Assembly: GCA_049273695.1 (NCBI GenBank)
Contig: JBASRE010000057.1
Location: forward strand, 11,272 to 75,271
From: UBA11740 sp049273695
GTDB lineage: Bacteria; Acidobacteriota; Blastocatellia; Pyrinomonadales; Pyrinomonadaceae
DNA: 64,000 nt
Reading direction: 5' to 3'
Of this stretch, positions 31,696 to 42,339 are shown one piece after another; the first letter of the stretch is position 1; each line of letters starts with the position of its first letter. The notes beneath the pieces are model-generated. The model worked only from the letters and a program-made list of their open reading frames with translations, ran no database searches and was not told where the DNA came from. The position numbers and the translations under genes were made by a program.

Positions 31696-31953
31696 CTACT
31701 GACGACTTTCCAGTAGTTGTACTTTGGCGCGCAGTTCATCGTTTTGTTTGACGAGAGATGCCATTGTCGCCCACACACAAATGAGAGTGACCCACTCCAT
31801 CAGTTTTACTTCGCTTATCGAACTCCAAATCGCCCAGAGCACATTCTCGCCGTCAATAATGCGCATTAATGTGGCGAGTGAGAACCATGCTAGCAGGAAG
31901 GATCCGATGATCAAGTGGACTCTGAAGCGTGCGAGTTGATTGAGGTTGAGCAT
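31696..31953 (-). CDS. Small two-helix membrane protein
   Basis: ATG at 31953, with GGAGAATAGTC just before it, gives 85 residues. Two membrane helices (about 11-33 and 45-64) are followed by a short coiled coil (LVKQNDELRAKVQLLESRQ). It lies between the UbiX-like and UbiA-like genes with 2-3 nt spacing, so it belongs to the menaquinone operon. No family is recognised; helping to hold the membrane-bound enzymes is only a guess. Confidence 0.75.
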   Translation of the reverse strand: MLNLNQLARFRVHLIIGSFLLAWFSLATLMRIIDGENVLWAIWSSISEVKLMEWVTLICVWATMASLVKQNDELRAKVQLLESRQ

Positions 31954-31955
31954 GA

Positions 31956-32558
31956 CTATTCTCCTTTCCAACGAGTGGTGGTTGAGTGTGGAATGTTGAA
32001 CTGATCGAGAATGCGGAAGCATAAGTGATCGACCAGCGCTTCGATCGTTTTTGGCCGATGATAAAACCCCGGGCTCGCTGCCAGCATTGTAGCTCCAGCA
32101 CGCGAAAGTTTCAGCATGTTCTCGAGATGAATCGCATTGTAGGGCGTCTCGCGCGGGACAATCACCAGTTTGCGTCCTTCTTTCAACGTCACGTCGGCGG
32201 CTCGATGAATGAGATTTGTCCCCGCACCCGAAGCAATTGCCCCCAACGTACCCATCGAGCACGGCACAATGATCATTCCGGCCTGTGGATGTGATCCTGA
32301 AGATGGCGTGGCCGCCATGTTGTCCAGACGATGCAAGCGAACCATCTTCGAATCGGGCGCCAAGCCGATCCACTCGTTGATCGTTTTCTCGTCAGCCGAA
32401 CGCAGATCGAATCCGAGTTCGACCATGGCAACCGTCTTGGCTGAATCTGAAAGAACCAGGTTGATGCGTTCGACGGTGCCGCTCGCGGCCAGATGCACGA
32501 GAGTTCTGTGCGCGTAGATCGCTCCGGAGGCGCCGGTGATGCCAACGGTAAGTTCCAT
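31956..32558 (-). CDS. ubiX: UbiX-family flavin prenyltransferase
   Basis: UbiX makes prenylated FMN for UbiD-type decarboxylases, which act late in the futalosine route. The ATG at 32558 gives 200 residues starting MELTVGITGASGAIYAHRTL; a longer frame upstream translates repeats. Conserved parts are the flavin-binding TGASGA, VPCSMGTLGAIASG and RETPYNAIHLENMLKLSRAG. It is the first gene of the menaquinone cluster. A ubiD gene is not in the window. Weak ribosome site. Confidence 0.93.
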   Translation of the reverse strand: MELTVGITGASGAIYAHRTLVHLAASGTVERINLVLSDSAKTVAMVELGFDLRSADEKTINEWIGLAPDSKMVRLHRLDNMAATPSSGSHPQAGMIIVPCSMGTLGAIASGAGTNLIHRAADVTLKEGRKLVIVPRETPYNAIHLENMLKLSRAGATMLAASPGFYHRPKTIEALVDHLCFRILDQFNIPHSTTTRWKGE

Positions 32559-32624
32559 CGGGGAAGCGATCTTACGTTTGCTCGGAAGCGTTAGCAAGGA
32601 GGTCAGCCTTGAGCCAACGACGCC

Positions 32625-32746
32625 GGTACGCACGCCTCTGGCGTGCTTGCGTTCAGTCAGCATGCCGGAGGCATGCGTACCGAAACCGCGGCTGAAGGCC
32701 CTACAGACCGCTCGATCATTTACCCCTCTCCGCTTGCGGAGAGGGG
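32625..32746. repeat. GTACGC palindrome plus CT/GA-rich stem-loop
   Basis: 32625-32681 runs from GGTACGCACGCCTCTGGCGT to GCATGCGTACC. 32723-32746 is 'cccctctccgcttgcggagagggg'. Both are members of dispersed families in this window. They occupy the divergent promoter region between the ubiX-like and tilS genes. Confidence 0.85.
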
Positions 32747-32844
32747 AGGAAAGATTGCTCGCTCGTCGCAGTATCCGACTCACCAGAAACCGAAGTTCCT
32801 CGGAGCCTATTCCGCCGCTCAAGAGGAACTTAAAGAATTTTTCG

Positions 32845-33951
32845 ATGCTAAGATTCCCTCTAGTGAAACGGCAGCCTAAAAGGTCTGGTACGGCCTGCGT
32901 TCAGCTTCGCAAGCAGCCGATCAGCAAGTTCGCACGCGCTCTTCTGCGACAGTGGCGAAGTCTGAAGCTGCCGCTTTCAGACGCGGTCGTTGTCGTGGGA
33001 GTTTCCGGGGGCGCTGATTCGGTCGCGCTGCTTCTGGCGCTCGATGAACTAATCAAGGCAAACAAGCTGAACATCCGGATCGTAGTTGCGCATCTCGATC
33101 ATCGACTGCGTAGGGAAAGCGGTGACGACGCTCGCTGGGTGAAAGAGCTGGCGACCCGCATGGGTCACGAAGCCGCAATTAAGCGAGTGCCCGTAAAGAG
33201 TCTCGCGCGGCGCAGCAGCGACAATCTCGAACAAGCGGCGCGCCTCGCCCGGTACAAATGGTTTGCCGAAGTGGCGCAAAAGCGTCGCGCCAATCTCGTC
33301 TTGACGGCGCACACGATGGACGATCAGGCAGAAACGGTGCTGTTGAATTTGCTGCGCGGGAGCGGAACTGATGGCATGAGCGCAATGGAGCCTGTGCGCC
33401 CGCTGAACACTGCGGGCAAAACGATGCTGGCGCGGCCATTGCTCGCCTGGGCCGGTCGTCGCGATACGGAAGGATTCTGCCGCGCTCGCGGCATCGACTT
33501 TCGCCACGACGAAATGAACGAAGACGAGGCATTCGCGCGAGTCCGCGTGCGGCGGCAGCTTCTGCCAATGATGCGGAGTTTCAACCCGCGAATCTCTGAA
33601 GCGTTGGCGCGAACCGCCGACCTGCTGCGAGACGACGGCCGTGCGCTGGATAGCGCAGCCCAACGATTGTTAGAGCTTTCGACGGACAACAGTGGGAAGC
33701 GGCATCGACTGCGGACGGATTTACTGGCGGACGCTCCTCCCGCGTTGCGGCGTCGCGCTTTGCGACTTTGGTTGGAACAGCGTCGTGGAAACTTGCGCCG
33801 ACTGGAAATGGTTCATATTCGCGCCGTCGAGACTCTGGTGACTCAGAGCCGCGGCGGACGCACGATCGAACTGCCGGGCGGAGCGACGGTCTCGGGCAAA
33901 AGTGGCTTACTTACTTTCAACGCGAAAACATCCACGGACACTAAAGCGTAA
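32845..33951 (+). CDS. tilS: tRNA(Ile)-lysidine synthase
   Basis: TilS modifies C34 of the AUA-reading tRNA(Ile) with lysine, using ATP. The PP-loop motif is VGVSGGADSVALLLAL at about residues 51-66. Downstream are VAHLDHRLR, SDNLEQAARLARYKWF and TAHTMDDQAETVLLNLLRGS. A TilS substrate-binding domain follows to the C-terminus; the protein is about 368 residues. ATG at 32845 is chosen because upstream frame is repeat-derived; GTG at 32863 is the alternative. It precedes ftsH, as in many bacteria. Confidence 0.93.
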   Translation: MLRFPLVKRQPKRSGTACVQLRKQPISKFARALLRQWRSLKLPLSDAVVVVGVSGGADSVALLLALDELIKANKLNIRIVVAHLDHRLRRESGDDARWVKELATRMGHEAAIKRVPVKSLARRSSDNLEQAARLARYKWFAEVAQKRRANLVLTAHTMDDQAETVLLNLLRGSGTDGMSAMEPVRPLNTAGKTMLARPLLAWAGRRDTEGFCRARGIDFRHDEMNEDEAFARVRVRRQLLPMMRSFNPRISEALARTADLLRDDGRALDSAAQRLLELSTDNSGKRHRLRTDLLADAPPALRRRALRLWLEQRRGNLRRLEMVHIRAVETLVTQSRGGRTIELPGGATVSGKSGLLTFNAKTSTDTKA

Positions 33952-34058
33952 CAACAGTGGGCTATTCGGGACACCGGAGGGGAACAAATTCGCATCCTAG
34001 AACTCTTAAATTCGGGAAATCTCTTCGGAAGCGACTTTTATAGGTAACTTACGGTATC

Positions 34059-36026
<1,968 letters not shown>

Positions 36027-36046
36027 CTCCTGTCAGTACCACCTGC

Positions 36047-36115
36047 TGCCGCTCCTCTCCCTTTGGCGCCTTCTCCCTCTCCGCATGGGAGAGGGCTGGG
36101 GTGAGGGAGCGAAGC
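36047..36115. repeat. CT/GA-rich dispersed repeat
   Basis: It contains 'ctctcc', 'ccctctccgcatgggagaggg' and 'ggggtgagggag', a variant of the stem-loops at 12124 and 32723. Confidence 0.7.
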
Positions 36116-36170
36116 TTTAGGTTGGGTGAGGGTGCGTAGCATAGCGCGGGTGGGTTTAAGACTCAGCGCG

Positions 36171-36202
36171 AAAGGCGAGGGCCACGGTCCTCGCCTTTTT
36201 TG
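36171..36202 (+). terminator. Probable intrinsic terminator after ftsH
   Basis: AAAGGCGAGG...CCTCGCCTTTTTT forms a 7-8 bp GC-rich stem with a small loop (GCCACGGT) followed by a T run, 145 nt past the ftsH stop. Confidence 0.75.
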
Positions 36203-36304
36203 CATCTACCTAGTCGAATTCGAAACTCCCCTCAGAGCCGATGCGTTAAAGAGGACGAGCAGGGTTGGCTTTTCTCTTTATTACCAGAATTACTCGGGGC
36301 TTTT

Positions 36305-37477
36305 ATGAAAACAAAACGGTTCGCTGTCCTTCCCGCGATTCTGATCGTGTTTTGCCTTTCCGCGACCCGCGTCTTCGCCTGCACGACCTTCTGCCTCAAG
36401 AACAAGGGTGAGATTCTGTTCGGAAAGAACTATGACTGGATGGTTGGCGACGGCCTGGTTTTCGTAAACAAGCGCGGTGTTTCAAAGAGCGCCAGCCTCG
36501 AGGGTACTAATCCGGCGCGGTGGGTTTCCGAATACGGCAGCGTCACTTTCAATCAGTATGGTCGTGAAAACCCTTCGGGTGGATTGAACGAGGCAGGGTT
36601 GGTTATTGAGCTGATGTGGCTCGACGAAACGCAGTATCCGGCGGAAGACTCGCGCCCGGCTCTTGACGTGCTTGAGTGGATTCAATATCAGCTCGACACC
36701 TCGGCCACGGTTGCCGACGTCATCGAAAACTCAGAAAAGGTAAGAATCAGTTCGTTGGTTCGGTTGCACTACCTGGTAAATGACAAGGCGGGTAACTCCG
36801 CGACGATCGAATTTCTAAACGGCAAGATGGTGACACATCACGGGGAGGCTCTTCCGTTTTCGACATTGACCAATGACACTTACGAGAAGTCGCTGAAGTA
36901 TTCGAAGACGACCGCACTTGAAAGAGCGCACGGCAATGGTTCGCTCGAGCGTTTTGCGAGGGCCGCGAAGAAGAGCGGCGAATTTGGCAAGTCCGAACGT
37001 GCAGAAGCAGAAGCAGTTAACTACGCCTTTGAGATTCTGAGAGACGTGGCGCAGGCACGTTATACGCAGTGGAGCATCGTCTACGACCAGAAGCGCCACA
37101 AAATCCACTTCCGGACGCTGCAAGCTCCGCAGATCAAGACGATTGATGCGAAGGCTTTCGATTACTCCTGCGGCTCCACCGTGAAGATTCTCGACATGAA
37201 CGCCAAGACGGCGGGCGACGTGACGGCGAAGTTTACAGATTACACACGGAAGGTGAACCGTGAGCTAATTGAACGATCATTTAACGGGACGGACTTTCTG
37301 CGTTACCTGCCGAGTGTGGTTAGGGATCAGCTTGCGTCATATCCCGAGGAATTTGTGTGCGCCGCAGCACAAAGCAAGCCGACAACACAAACCAAGCTGA
37401 CAACTTCCGCCGCCGCCTCTGCGTGGTGGCCGACGGCGTTCCCTATCGCGGAGATCATCATAATGTTCCTCGCTTGA
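36305..37477 (+). CDS. Choloylglycine-hydrolase-family (Ntn) amidase, exported
   Basis: Start at ATG 36305 (MKTKRFAVLPAIL) gives a signal peptide ending FA, directly before Cys26 (ACTTFCLKN). That Cys becomes the N-terminal nucleophile after cleavage, the hallmark of Ntn-hydrolases of the penicillin V acylase/bile salt hydrolase type. Other family residues are LFGKNYDWM, Asn/Gly in NPSGGLNEAGLVIELMWL, and the Arg of ARYTQWSIVYDQ. A hydrophobic C-terminus (AFPIAEIIIMFLA) is unusual. The natural substrate is unknown; quorum-signal or amide cleavage is possible. Confidence 0.88.
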   Translation: MKTKRFAVLPAILIVFCLSATRVFACTTFCLKNKGEILFGKNYDWMVGDGLVFVNKRGVSKSASLEGTNPARWVSEYGSVTFNQYGRENPSGGLNEAGLVIELMWLDETQYPAEDSRPALDVLEWIQYQLDTSATVADVIENSEKVRISSLVRLHYLVNDKAGNSATIEFLNGKMVTHHGEALPFSTLTNDTYEKSLKYSKTTALERAHGNGSLERFARAAKKSGEFGKSERAEAEAVNYAFEILRDVAQARYTQWSIVYDQKRHKIHFRTLQAPQIKTIDAKAFDYSCGSTVKILDMNAKTAGDVTAKFTDYTRKVNRELIERSFNGTDFLRYLPSVVRDQLASYPEEFVCAAAQSKPTTQTKLTTSAAASAWWPTAFPIAEIIIMFLA

Positions 37478-37582
37478 TTGCGGCGACGCGGTCGCACGGC
37501 CGCCGGGAACTCCTAAACCTTACCAACTAGTTGCCCGTCACTCTTTACTTTCAAGCTAATCCTTTTTACTTTTGCCTTCCAA

Positions 37583-38794
37583 ATGGAAACCGCGGACGTC
37601 GTTATCATCGGGAGCGGCATTGTCGGATCGAGTGTCGCTTATCATCTCGCGCAGTCCGGCTGCACAAATGTGCTCGTGCTTGAGCGTGAAGCGCATCAGG
37701 GCAAGGGCTCGACCGGCAAAAGCATGGGCGGCGTGCGCGCGCAGTTCGCGACTCCCGTAAACATTCAAATGTCGAAGTATTCGATCGACTTCTTCGCGAG
37801 GTTTGATGAAGTTGTCGGTCATCCCGCAGATTATCGCGCGCACGGCTACCTGTTCTGCGCGACCAACGAGAATCATCTTGCGTGCTTGAAAGCGAATCGC
37901 GAGCGGCAGAACGCGTTGGGCGTCACGAATGTTGAATGGCTCACCCCTGAAGATATCGCGAAGATGGTGCCGCAACTGCGGGTGGATGACATTCTCGCCG
38001 GCACGTTTTGTCCCACGGATGGCTTTGTCGATCCGCACAGCGTGATGATGGGATTTATGCTGAGCGCGAGAGAAAAAGGTGTGCGCCTCTGGCTGGATAC
38101 GGCAGTGACCGGAATCGATGTGGAGTGCGCTGACTCGTCAGCGCTTTCAAAAGCGGCGACGAGTCGCCGCACTCCCAAAGGAAGCCGCATCACCGGCGTG
38201 CAAACGTCCCGCGGATTCGTTTCAACTCGCATCGTTGTTAACGCCGCCGGGCCCTGGGCCGCCCACGTCGCAGAGATGGCCGGCGCGGAATTGCCCGTCG
38301 AACCGTTACGTCGCCAACTCGTGCCCACTGAACCTTTCGATCATCTGCCGAAACGTTTTCCGATGGTGATTGACATGTCCACCGGCTTTCACTTTCGTCG
38401 CGAAGGGAAGGGAATTCTACTGGCTTGGAATGATCCCGAAGAGACGCCTGGGTTCAAAACAGATTTCGATGGGACCTTCGTAGAGAAGATTCTGACGCAC
38501 GCCGCTTCACGCGTGCCTGTCCTGTCGGAAGCCGAAGTGAATCCGCGGCGCGCATGGGTCGGGCTCTACGAAATGACGCCCGATCACCACGCGATTATCG
38601 GGCCGGCGCCGAACGTGGAGGGACTCTACTTCGTAAACGGCTTCAGCGGCCACGGCGTCATGCATTCCCCGGCGTCGGGACGCGTTACGGCAGATCTAAT
38701 TCTCCACGGGCGTTCGGATTTGATCGATGCCAGGCAATTAGGCGTCGAGCGATTCACATCGGGCAAACTGTTGGAAGAAACTGAAGTGCTGTAA
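37583..38794 (+). CDS. FAD-dependent oxidoreductase (DAO/sarcosine oxidase beta type)
   Basis: The 403-residue protein has an N-terminal FAD-binding motif (VVIIGSGIVGSSVAYHLA), STGKSMGGVRAQF, and C-terminal PRRAWVGLYEMTPDHHAIIG and FVNGFSGHGVMHSPASG. It belongs to the D-amino-acid/sarcosine/dimethylglycine oxidase group, with unknown substrate. Residues about 181-198 (ADSSALSKAATSRRTP) are encoded by a 54-bp palindromic repeat at 38122-38175 inserted in frame where relatives have a short turn. The frame stays open through it. It is the last gene before a convergent gene. Confidence 0.93.
   Translation: METADVVIIGSGIVGSSVAYHLAQSGCTNVLVLEREAHQGKGSTGKSMGGVRAQFATPVNIQMSKYSIDFFARFDEVVGHPADYRAHGYLFCATNENHLACLKANRERQNALGVTNVEWLTPEDIAKMVPQLRVDDILAGTFCPTDGFVDPHSVMMGFMLSAREKGVRLWLDTAVTGIDVECADSSALSKAATSRRTPKGSRITGVQTSRGFVSTRIVVNAAGPWAAHVAEMAGAELPVEPLRRQLVPTEPFDHLPKRFPMVIDMSTGFHFRREGKGILLAWNDPEETPGFKTDFDGTFVEKILTHAASRVPVLSEAEVNPRRAWVGLYEMTPDHHAIIGPAPNVEGLYFVNGFSGHGVMHSPASGRVTADLILHGRSDLIDARQLGVERFTSGKLLEETEVL
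38122..38175. repeat. 54-bp palindromic repeat within a coding sequence
   Basis: Arms: GGAGTGCG-ct-GACTCGTC-ag-CGCTTT and AAAGCG-gc-GACGAGTC-gc-CGCACTCC, a near-perfect palindrome with a 2-nt centre. It shares ends and the GCTTT core with the intergenic elements at 10088, 21782 and 63843. It adds exactly 18 codons to the FAD oxidoreductase. Confidence 0.88.
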
Positions 38795-38819
38795 CGTGCG
38801 ATGCGAACTCTTCAGTGGC

Positions 38820-39866
38820 CTAATGGCGAGGGTTTGTTCTCAGCAGTGGCGCTACTTTCGGAAAGCTCAGTCTGGTACCTCGCCATGAGTATTCACGCAG
38901 GCCATCTATCGCTGTCCATGTTGGATGATAGCGATTATAGATATCATCGGCTTCCATATCGCCCCAGCTACCATCAGCATTCTGTGTCGCGAGCAGGTAT
39001 TTCATCCCCTTTACGATGAGGCGATTGCTCTCGCTTAAACCAAACGACTTTAGCGTGTCCAGAAACTCGCCCATCGTCTCTGGATCCTCCCAGGCGATCG
39101 CCTGCGTGAGGTTCTGTTTCAGAAATGCATATTCAGCGGCCAGCCATCGTGGTGACAGCTTATAGCAACTGTAACTGTTGAGCGTGTAGACCACATGAGT
39201 GACGGCGTACGTGGCGTCATAGACAGTCCAGGCATCTTCGCCAACTAACTTGGGGTAGGGACGCATGACGTTCAGCCACTTGATTACTTCCGCGTAGGAA
39301 GTCCCCAATCTGACGCCGTGCTGTTCACCCATGTAGCTGCCGATTAGGGCATCCTGCCAGAGCGCGTATCGCGTGGTCATCGTGAGCCGCTTCCGGCACT
39401 TAACGCATCTCTTGCGGCCGCGTTCATTCAACGTCTCGCAGGCGCATTCCTCCGGCACGTCGCTGGGAGGCGGCTCGGTAGCGGGATCAAAGCCAAAGTA
39501 GTCGCGCGCCGTAAATTTGGCGGCGGCCTGGCGAAGTTGTTCTTTGAAGCGCTTGTCGCGCCCGCCCAGGCTGTCCGCGGCGTAGTTGCCGTAGACGAGC
39601 TGCAACACTTCGTTGGCATCAGCGTCCGGCCTTACTTTGGAGTTTTGTCGGCGCCACTGCCGGGCGCGCTCACGGCCCATCTCAGTTGCGGTCCGGCGAA
39701 GCTTTCGGTCTTTCGAGGTCGAGGCGACGCAATGAAAACAGCCGAGGTAATCAAATCCGTAATCCGCGAAATTCTCGGCATCGCAGGCTGTTTCGTAGAT
39801 GAAGGCAAGGCCGCGGTCAATGGCGCGGCGGCGCTGGGTGAGCTGTTCGTCGCGTAGTCTTGGCAA
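38820..39866 (-). CDS. Hypothetical protein with prenyltransferase/squalene-cyclase-like C-terminus and Cys motif
   Basis: The 348-residue protein has no signal peptide. A Cys-rich spot (CACETLNERGRKRCVKCRKR, about 139-158) could bind zinc. The C-terminal part looks like the alpha/alpha-barrel of terpenoid cyclase/prenyltransferase-like folds: QNADGSWGDMEADDIYNRYH and TWTAIDGLREYSW resemble the QW-type motif seen in such repeats. The cyclase DxDD motif is not visible, so catalysis is doubtful. It is convergent with the FAD oxidoreductase. Function unknown; fold assignment is by motif only. Confidence 0.7.
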   Translation of the reverse strand: MPRLRDEQLTQRRRAIDRGLAFIYETACDAENFADYGFDYLGCFHCVASTSKDRKLRRTATEMGRERARQWRRQNSKVRPDADANEVLQLVYGNYAADSLGGRDKRFKEQLRQAAAKFTARDYFGFDPATEPPPSDVPEECACETLNERGRKRCVKCRKRLTMTTRYALWQDALIGSYMGEQHGVRLGTSYAEVIKWLNVMRPYPKLVGEDAWTVYDATYAVTHVVYTLNSYSCYKLSPRWLAAEYAFLKQNLTQAIAWEDPETMGEFLDTLKSFGLSESNRLIVKGMKYLLATQNADGSWGDMEADDIYNRYHPTWTAIDGLREYSWRGTRLSFPKVAPLLRTNPRH

Positions 39867-39960
39867 GGTTTAACGCGCCAGGATCGGCTATAACGCCTGA
39901 ATTGCCGAGCCGTTTCGCGGCGTGGGAACTCGCGCTTTTAGCTTCAGACGAGAAAGTGAG

Positions 39961-40566
39961 CTATTTCTTCGAATCACCGTACAGCAACATCTGCGGCAGA
40001 TCTTCCAGCTTGGCTTTCCCTTTTTCAAAAGTAATCTGCCAAACGCGATCAAAGACCTTTCCGTCCCACTTCGGCGGTTTGGGAATACCTAGAGCCTTGG
40101 CGATAGCGGGAATTTTGCCGTGATGCCAGCAGACCAGGACGACCTCTCCGGCGAATGCAGGTTCGTTAAGAATCGCCTTGACCATCTTTTCAATGTCCCC
40201 TTCCTTGTCCGCAAATCTGTCAATGAGGGGCAGGTTCAAAGCGATGGCCGTGGGCGTGACTGTTTCAATGGGACGCTGGCTGTGCTTCGACCGCGCCGTG
40301 GCAAAAATTGATTGAGGTGTGGAAAACCTCGGACGCGTGCCTTTGATAGGAACCGTCTCATAAGTGCCGGCAAACTGGTGCGGATCAAGATCAAGGACAA
40401 GGTCGCACGCTAACTGCGATTGTCCCGGTGCGAATAGTGACGGTAAAGCGGCCGCGCGGGCTGAACCTCTGATCGACAGGTTGTTTCCGCCGTCGTCATC
40501 CTTCTTCGGCTCGCCAACCTTTTCACCGTGACGAATAATTAGAACTTGTTTAGGGCCTTTGCTCAT
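39961..40566 (-). CDS. Histidine-phosphatase-superfamily protein
   Basis: ATG at 40566 (MSKGPKQVLIIRHGEK) gives 201 residues. The phosphohistidine motif appears as IIRHGEKVGE, with the second His region in VLVCWHHGKIPAIAKALG. The family is diverse (phosphatases and mutases); this branch, with 'RHGEK' and WHHG, is common but uncharacterised. An in-frame start 17 codons earlier lacks support. Monocistronic. Confidence 0.85.
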   Translation of the reverse strand: MSKGPKQVLIIRHGEKVGEPKKDDDGGNNLSIRGSARAAALPSLFAPGQSQLACDLVLDLDPHQFAGTYETVPIKGTRPRFSTPQSIFATARSKHSQRPIETVTPTAIALNLPLIDRFADKEGDIEKMVKAILNEPAFAGEVVLVCWHHGKIPAIAKALGIPKPPKWDGKVFDRVWQITFEKGKAKLEDLPQMLLYGDSKK

Positions 40567-40694
40567 AGCTCCTTCTTTCTCGCTTGATGGAATCTGCGTG
40601 ATCGTCTGGGGTGTCACTAATCTTGTGTCGCCCAGTCGTCGAATATGCCCGCGCTCTAGTGCAACATCTTTGAGCCCTTACGGTCGGAGTTTAG

Positions 40695-41927
40695 TTATGT
40701 CTTCTCCGGGAACTTAAACCCGATATAAGTCCCGGAGCTGAGCCCCATCAGACCCAACAAAGTGGCGCTGAATTCGGGCATCGTCAAATTGTTGTAAACG
40801 GACGAGACGAAAATTATGCCGAGGACAATCGTCCACGCGAAAATTTGAAATCGATGGAAGCTGTAGCCGCTGGCGTCCCGGAGGATGTCTTTAATAAAGC
40901 CCTTGCTGACGGCCGCGTCGGCTGATGCTGCCAGCTGTTCCATCTGTGGATTGATCAGCGCCAACCGCGCGCGGCGGTCCTGCACCTGCTTGTTCAAACT
41001 GTCTCGATTGGTGGTGTCTTCCGGCGATAAAGTGGGCTTCGCGTTGAGTGCATCTATCTGGGTCTGGAGCTCCGGAATTGTTTGCTCCAACGATTGCTTT
41101 TCGGCGGATAGACTCTGCAACTGACCTGCGTTAGCGCTCAACTTGCCTGAATCGATCATCACTTCGCTCAACGCGGTTCCCGCGCTAATACCCATCAGCG
41201 CGAGCAGCGAAGCGGTTATCGTGTCGAGGGCGCCGGTGATCAGCCAGATCGTCATGTAAGACGCGTGGATCAGAAAAAACCAAAATGCCATCTGAGTACG
41301 GCCGAGGTTATATGGCCTCAGCTTTCCCGGAACCGGGCACTCGCTGCCGTCGCGAATCAGATTCGTCTTGCGCGCCAGCCAAATCAGCAGGATGAACGTC
41401 AGCAGGACAACGACAAGGGCTATCAACCCATACGTCGGTGAAATTACTGTCAAAAGGACGGGACGGGTCTGATCAATAGCGGAATCAAAAGGTGACTTGT
41501 CTTCGAAACCGACACTGAACGCTACGGGTTTTCGCGCTACGTGTGGCTCGCCCAGCAAATCGATCCACATTTGCTTGTTGTCCGGAGTAATTTCCAGATG
41601 AAACTGCAAATGATTCTTGCTGGGGTGGATCTCTTGAGGATAATTTCCGCGTATCGCCAGGCCGTTAATATAGGGAACTAACTTAGTCGGATCGTTCACC
41701 TCTGCCCAGTCATTCAACCGTTCCAACTGAACCTTAATGAGATCGTCCAATTGGAGGTTTCCTTCGACGGCCACAACTTTGGGCTCAGGAACCGGAGTCG
41801 GAGAAACGGACGGTTGTGGAGAAGGTAGCGGACTAGGTGCCGGCGTCTGGGCGGTTAGTAACGCGCGACCTCCCAGAACCAGAAGCACTAGAATCAGAAG
41901 CACGAGTCGGGAATGCCGGTTTGCCAT
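40695..41927 (-). CDS. Multi-pass membrane protein, unknown function
   Basis: The 410-residue protein has a signal peptide or first helix (residues 8-26), a Pro/Ser-rich linker (28-50), an extracytoplasmic domain, then membrane helices around 160-185, 212-235, 240-255 and two more near the C-terminus (about 365-400). Between them is a coiled coil (about 265-335; LQSLSAEKQSLEQTIPELQT). The tail GLSSGTYIGFKFPEK repeats the LMGISAGTAL motif of an earlier helix, suggesting an internal duplication. No known family recognised. Confidence 0.75.
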   Translation of the reverse strand: MANRHSRLVLLILVLLVLGGRALLTAQTPAPSPLPSPQPSVSPTPVPEPKVVAVEGNLQLDDLIKVQLERLNDWAEVNDPTKLVPYINGLAIRGNYPQEIHPSKNHLQFHLEITPDNKQMWIDLLGEPHVARKPVAFSVGFEDKSPFDSAIDQTRPVLLTVISPTYGLIALVVVLLTFILLIWLARKTNLIRDGSECPVPGKLRPYNLGRTQMAFWFFLIHASYMTIWLITGALDTITASLLALMGISAGTALSEVMIDSGKLSANAGQLQSLSAEKQSLEQTIPELQTQIDALNAKPTLSPEDTTNRDSLNKQVQDRRARLALINPQMEQLAASADAAVSKGFIKDILRDASGYSFHRFQIFAWTIVLGIIFVSSVYNNLTMPEFSATLLGLMGLSSGTYIGFKFPEKT

Positions 41928-42339
41928 ACGGTAGCTCCAGGTTGCTTCGCAGCGTTAGTCTCTTCCAGAACCTTCCGACTGGCAGGGTTGAATGCAAAAA
42001 AGCGCGGGCTCTTTCACCAGTCGCAGACGCGAAGTCTGCGCAGCCTATCCAAACCGGTCTTTTGTGTCAACGATTTCCGCTTGTTTGATAAGAACTTTAG
42101 CAATAACACAGTCCAAACCGTTTGCCGCGGTAATGTTCTGGTTTCAGAATCTCTGTGGGGCTCTGTGGAACTTCGTGTCTCTGTGGTGAATTTGTCTTTA
42201 AGAACTACCACGGAGACACCGAGAACCACAGAGCCGCACAGAGAAAAGCAAACTACGACCAAACCGTTTGCCGCGCTTAGCTTGCTGCACGAAACCACGG
42301 TATGGTAAGCGTCATCTGAGCATGCAGTTTGGAGGAGCG
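41928..42339. other. Intergenic, holds a repeat flanked by direct repeats
   Basis: No gene is seen. The notable structure is at 42113-42275. The GGAGGAGCG just before 42340 is the ribosome site of the rhodanese gene. Confidence 0.6.
42113..42275. repeat. CTCTGTGG inverted repeat bounded by 17-bp direct repeats
   Basis: CCAAACCGTTTGCCGCG occurs exactly at 42113-42129 and 42259-42275. Between them, 'ctctgtggggctctgtgg...tctctgtgg' is complementary to 'ccacggagacaccgag...ccacagagccgcacagag'. This has the form of a small inserted element with duplicated flanks, though no transposase is present and 17 bp is long for a target duplication. Confidence 0.75.

Noticed and set aside
32025..32517. Plus-strand frames opposite the UbiX gene
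   Set aside because: They are antisense shadows of a clear gene.
32536..32844. N-terminal extension of TilS and, on the other strand, of UbiX
   Set aside because: Both extensions translate dispersed repeats, and each family's conserved start lies at 32845 and 32558.
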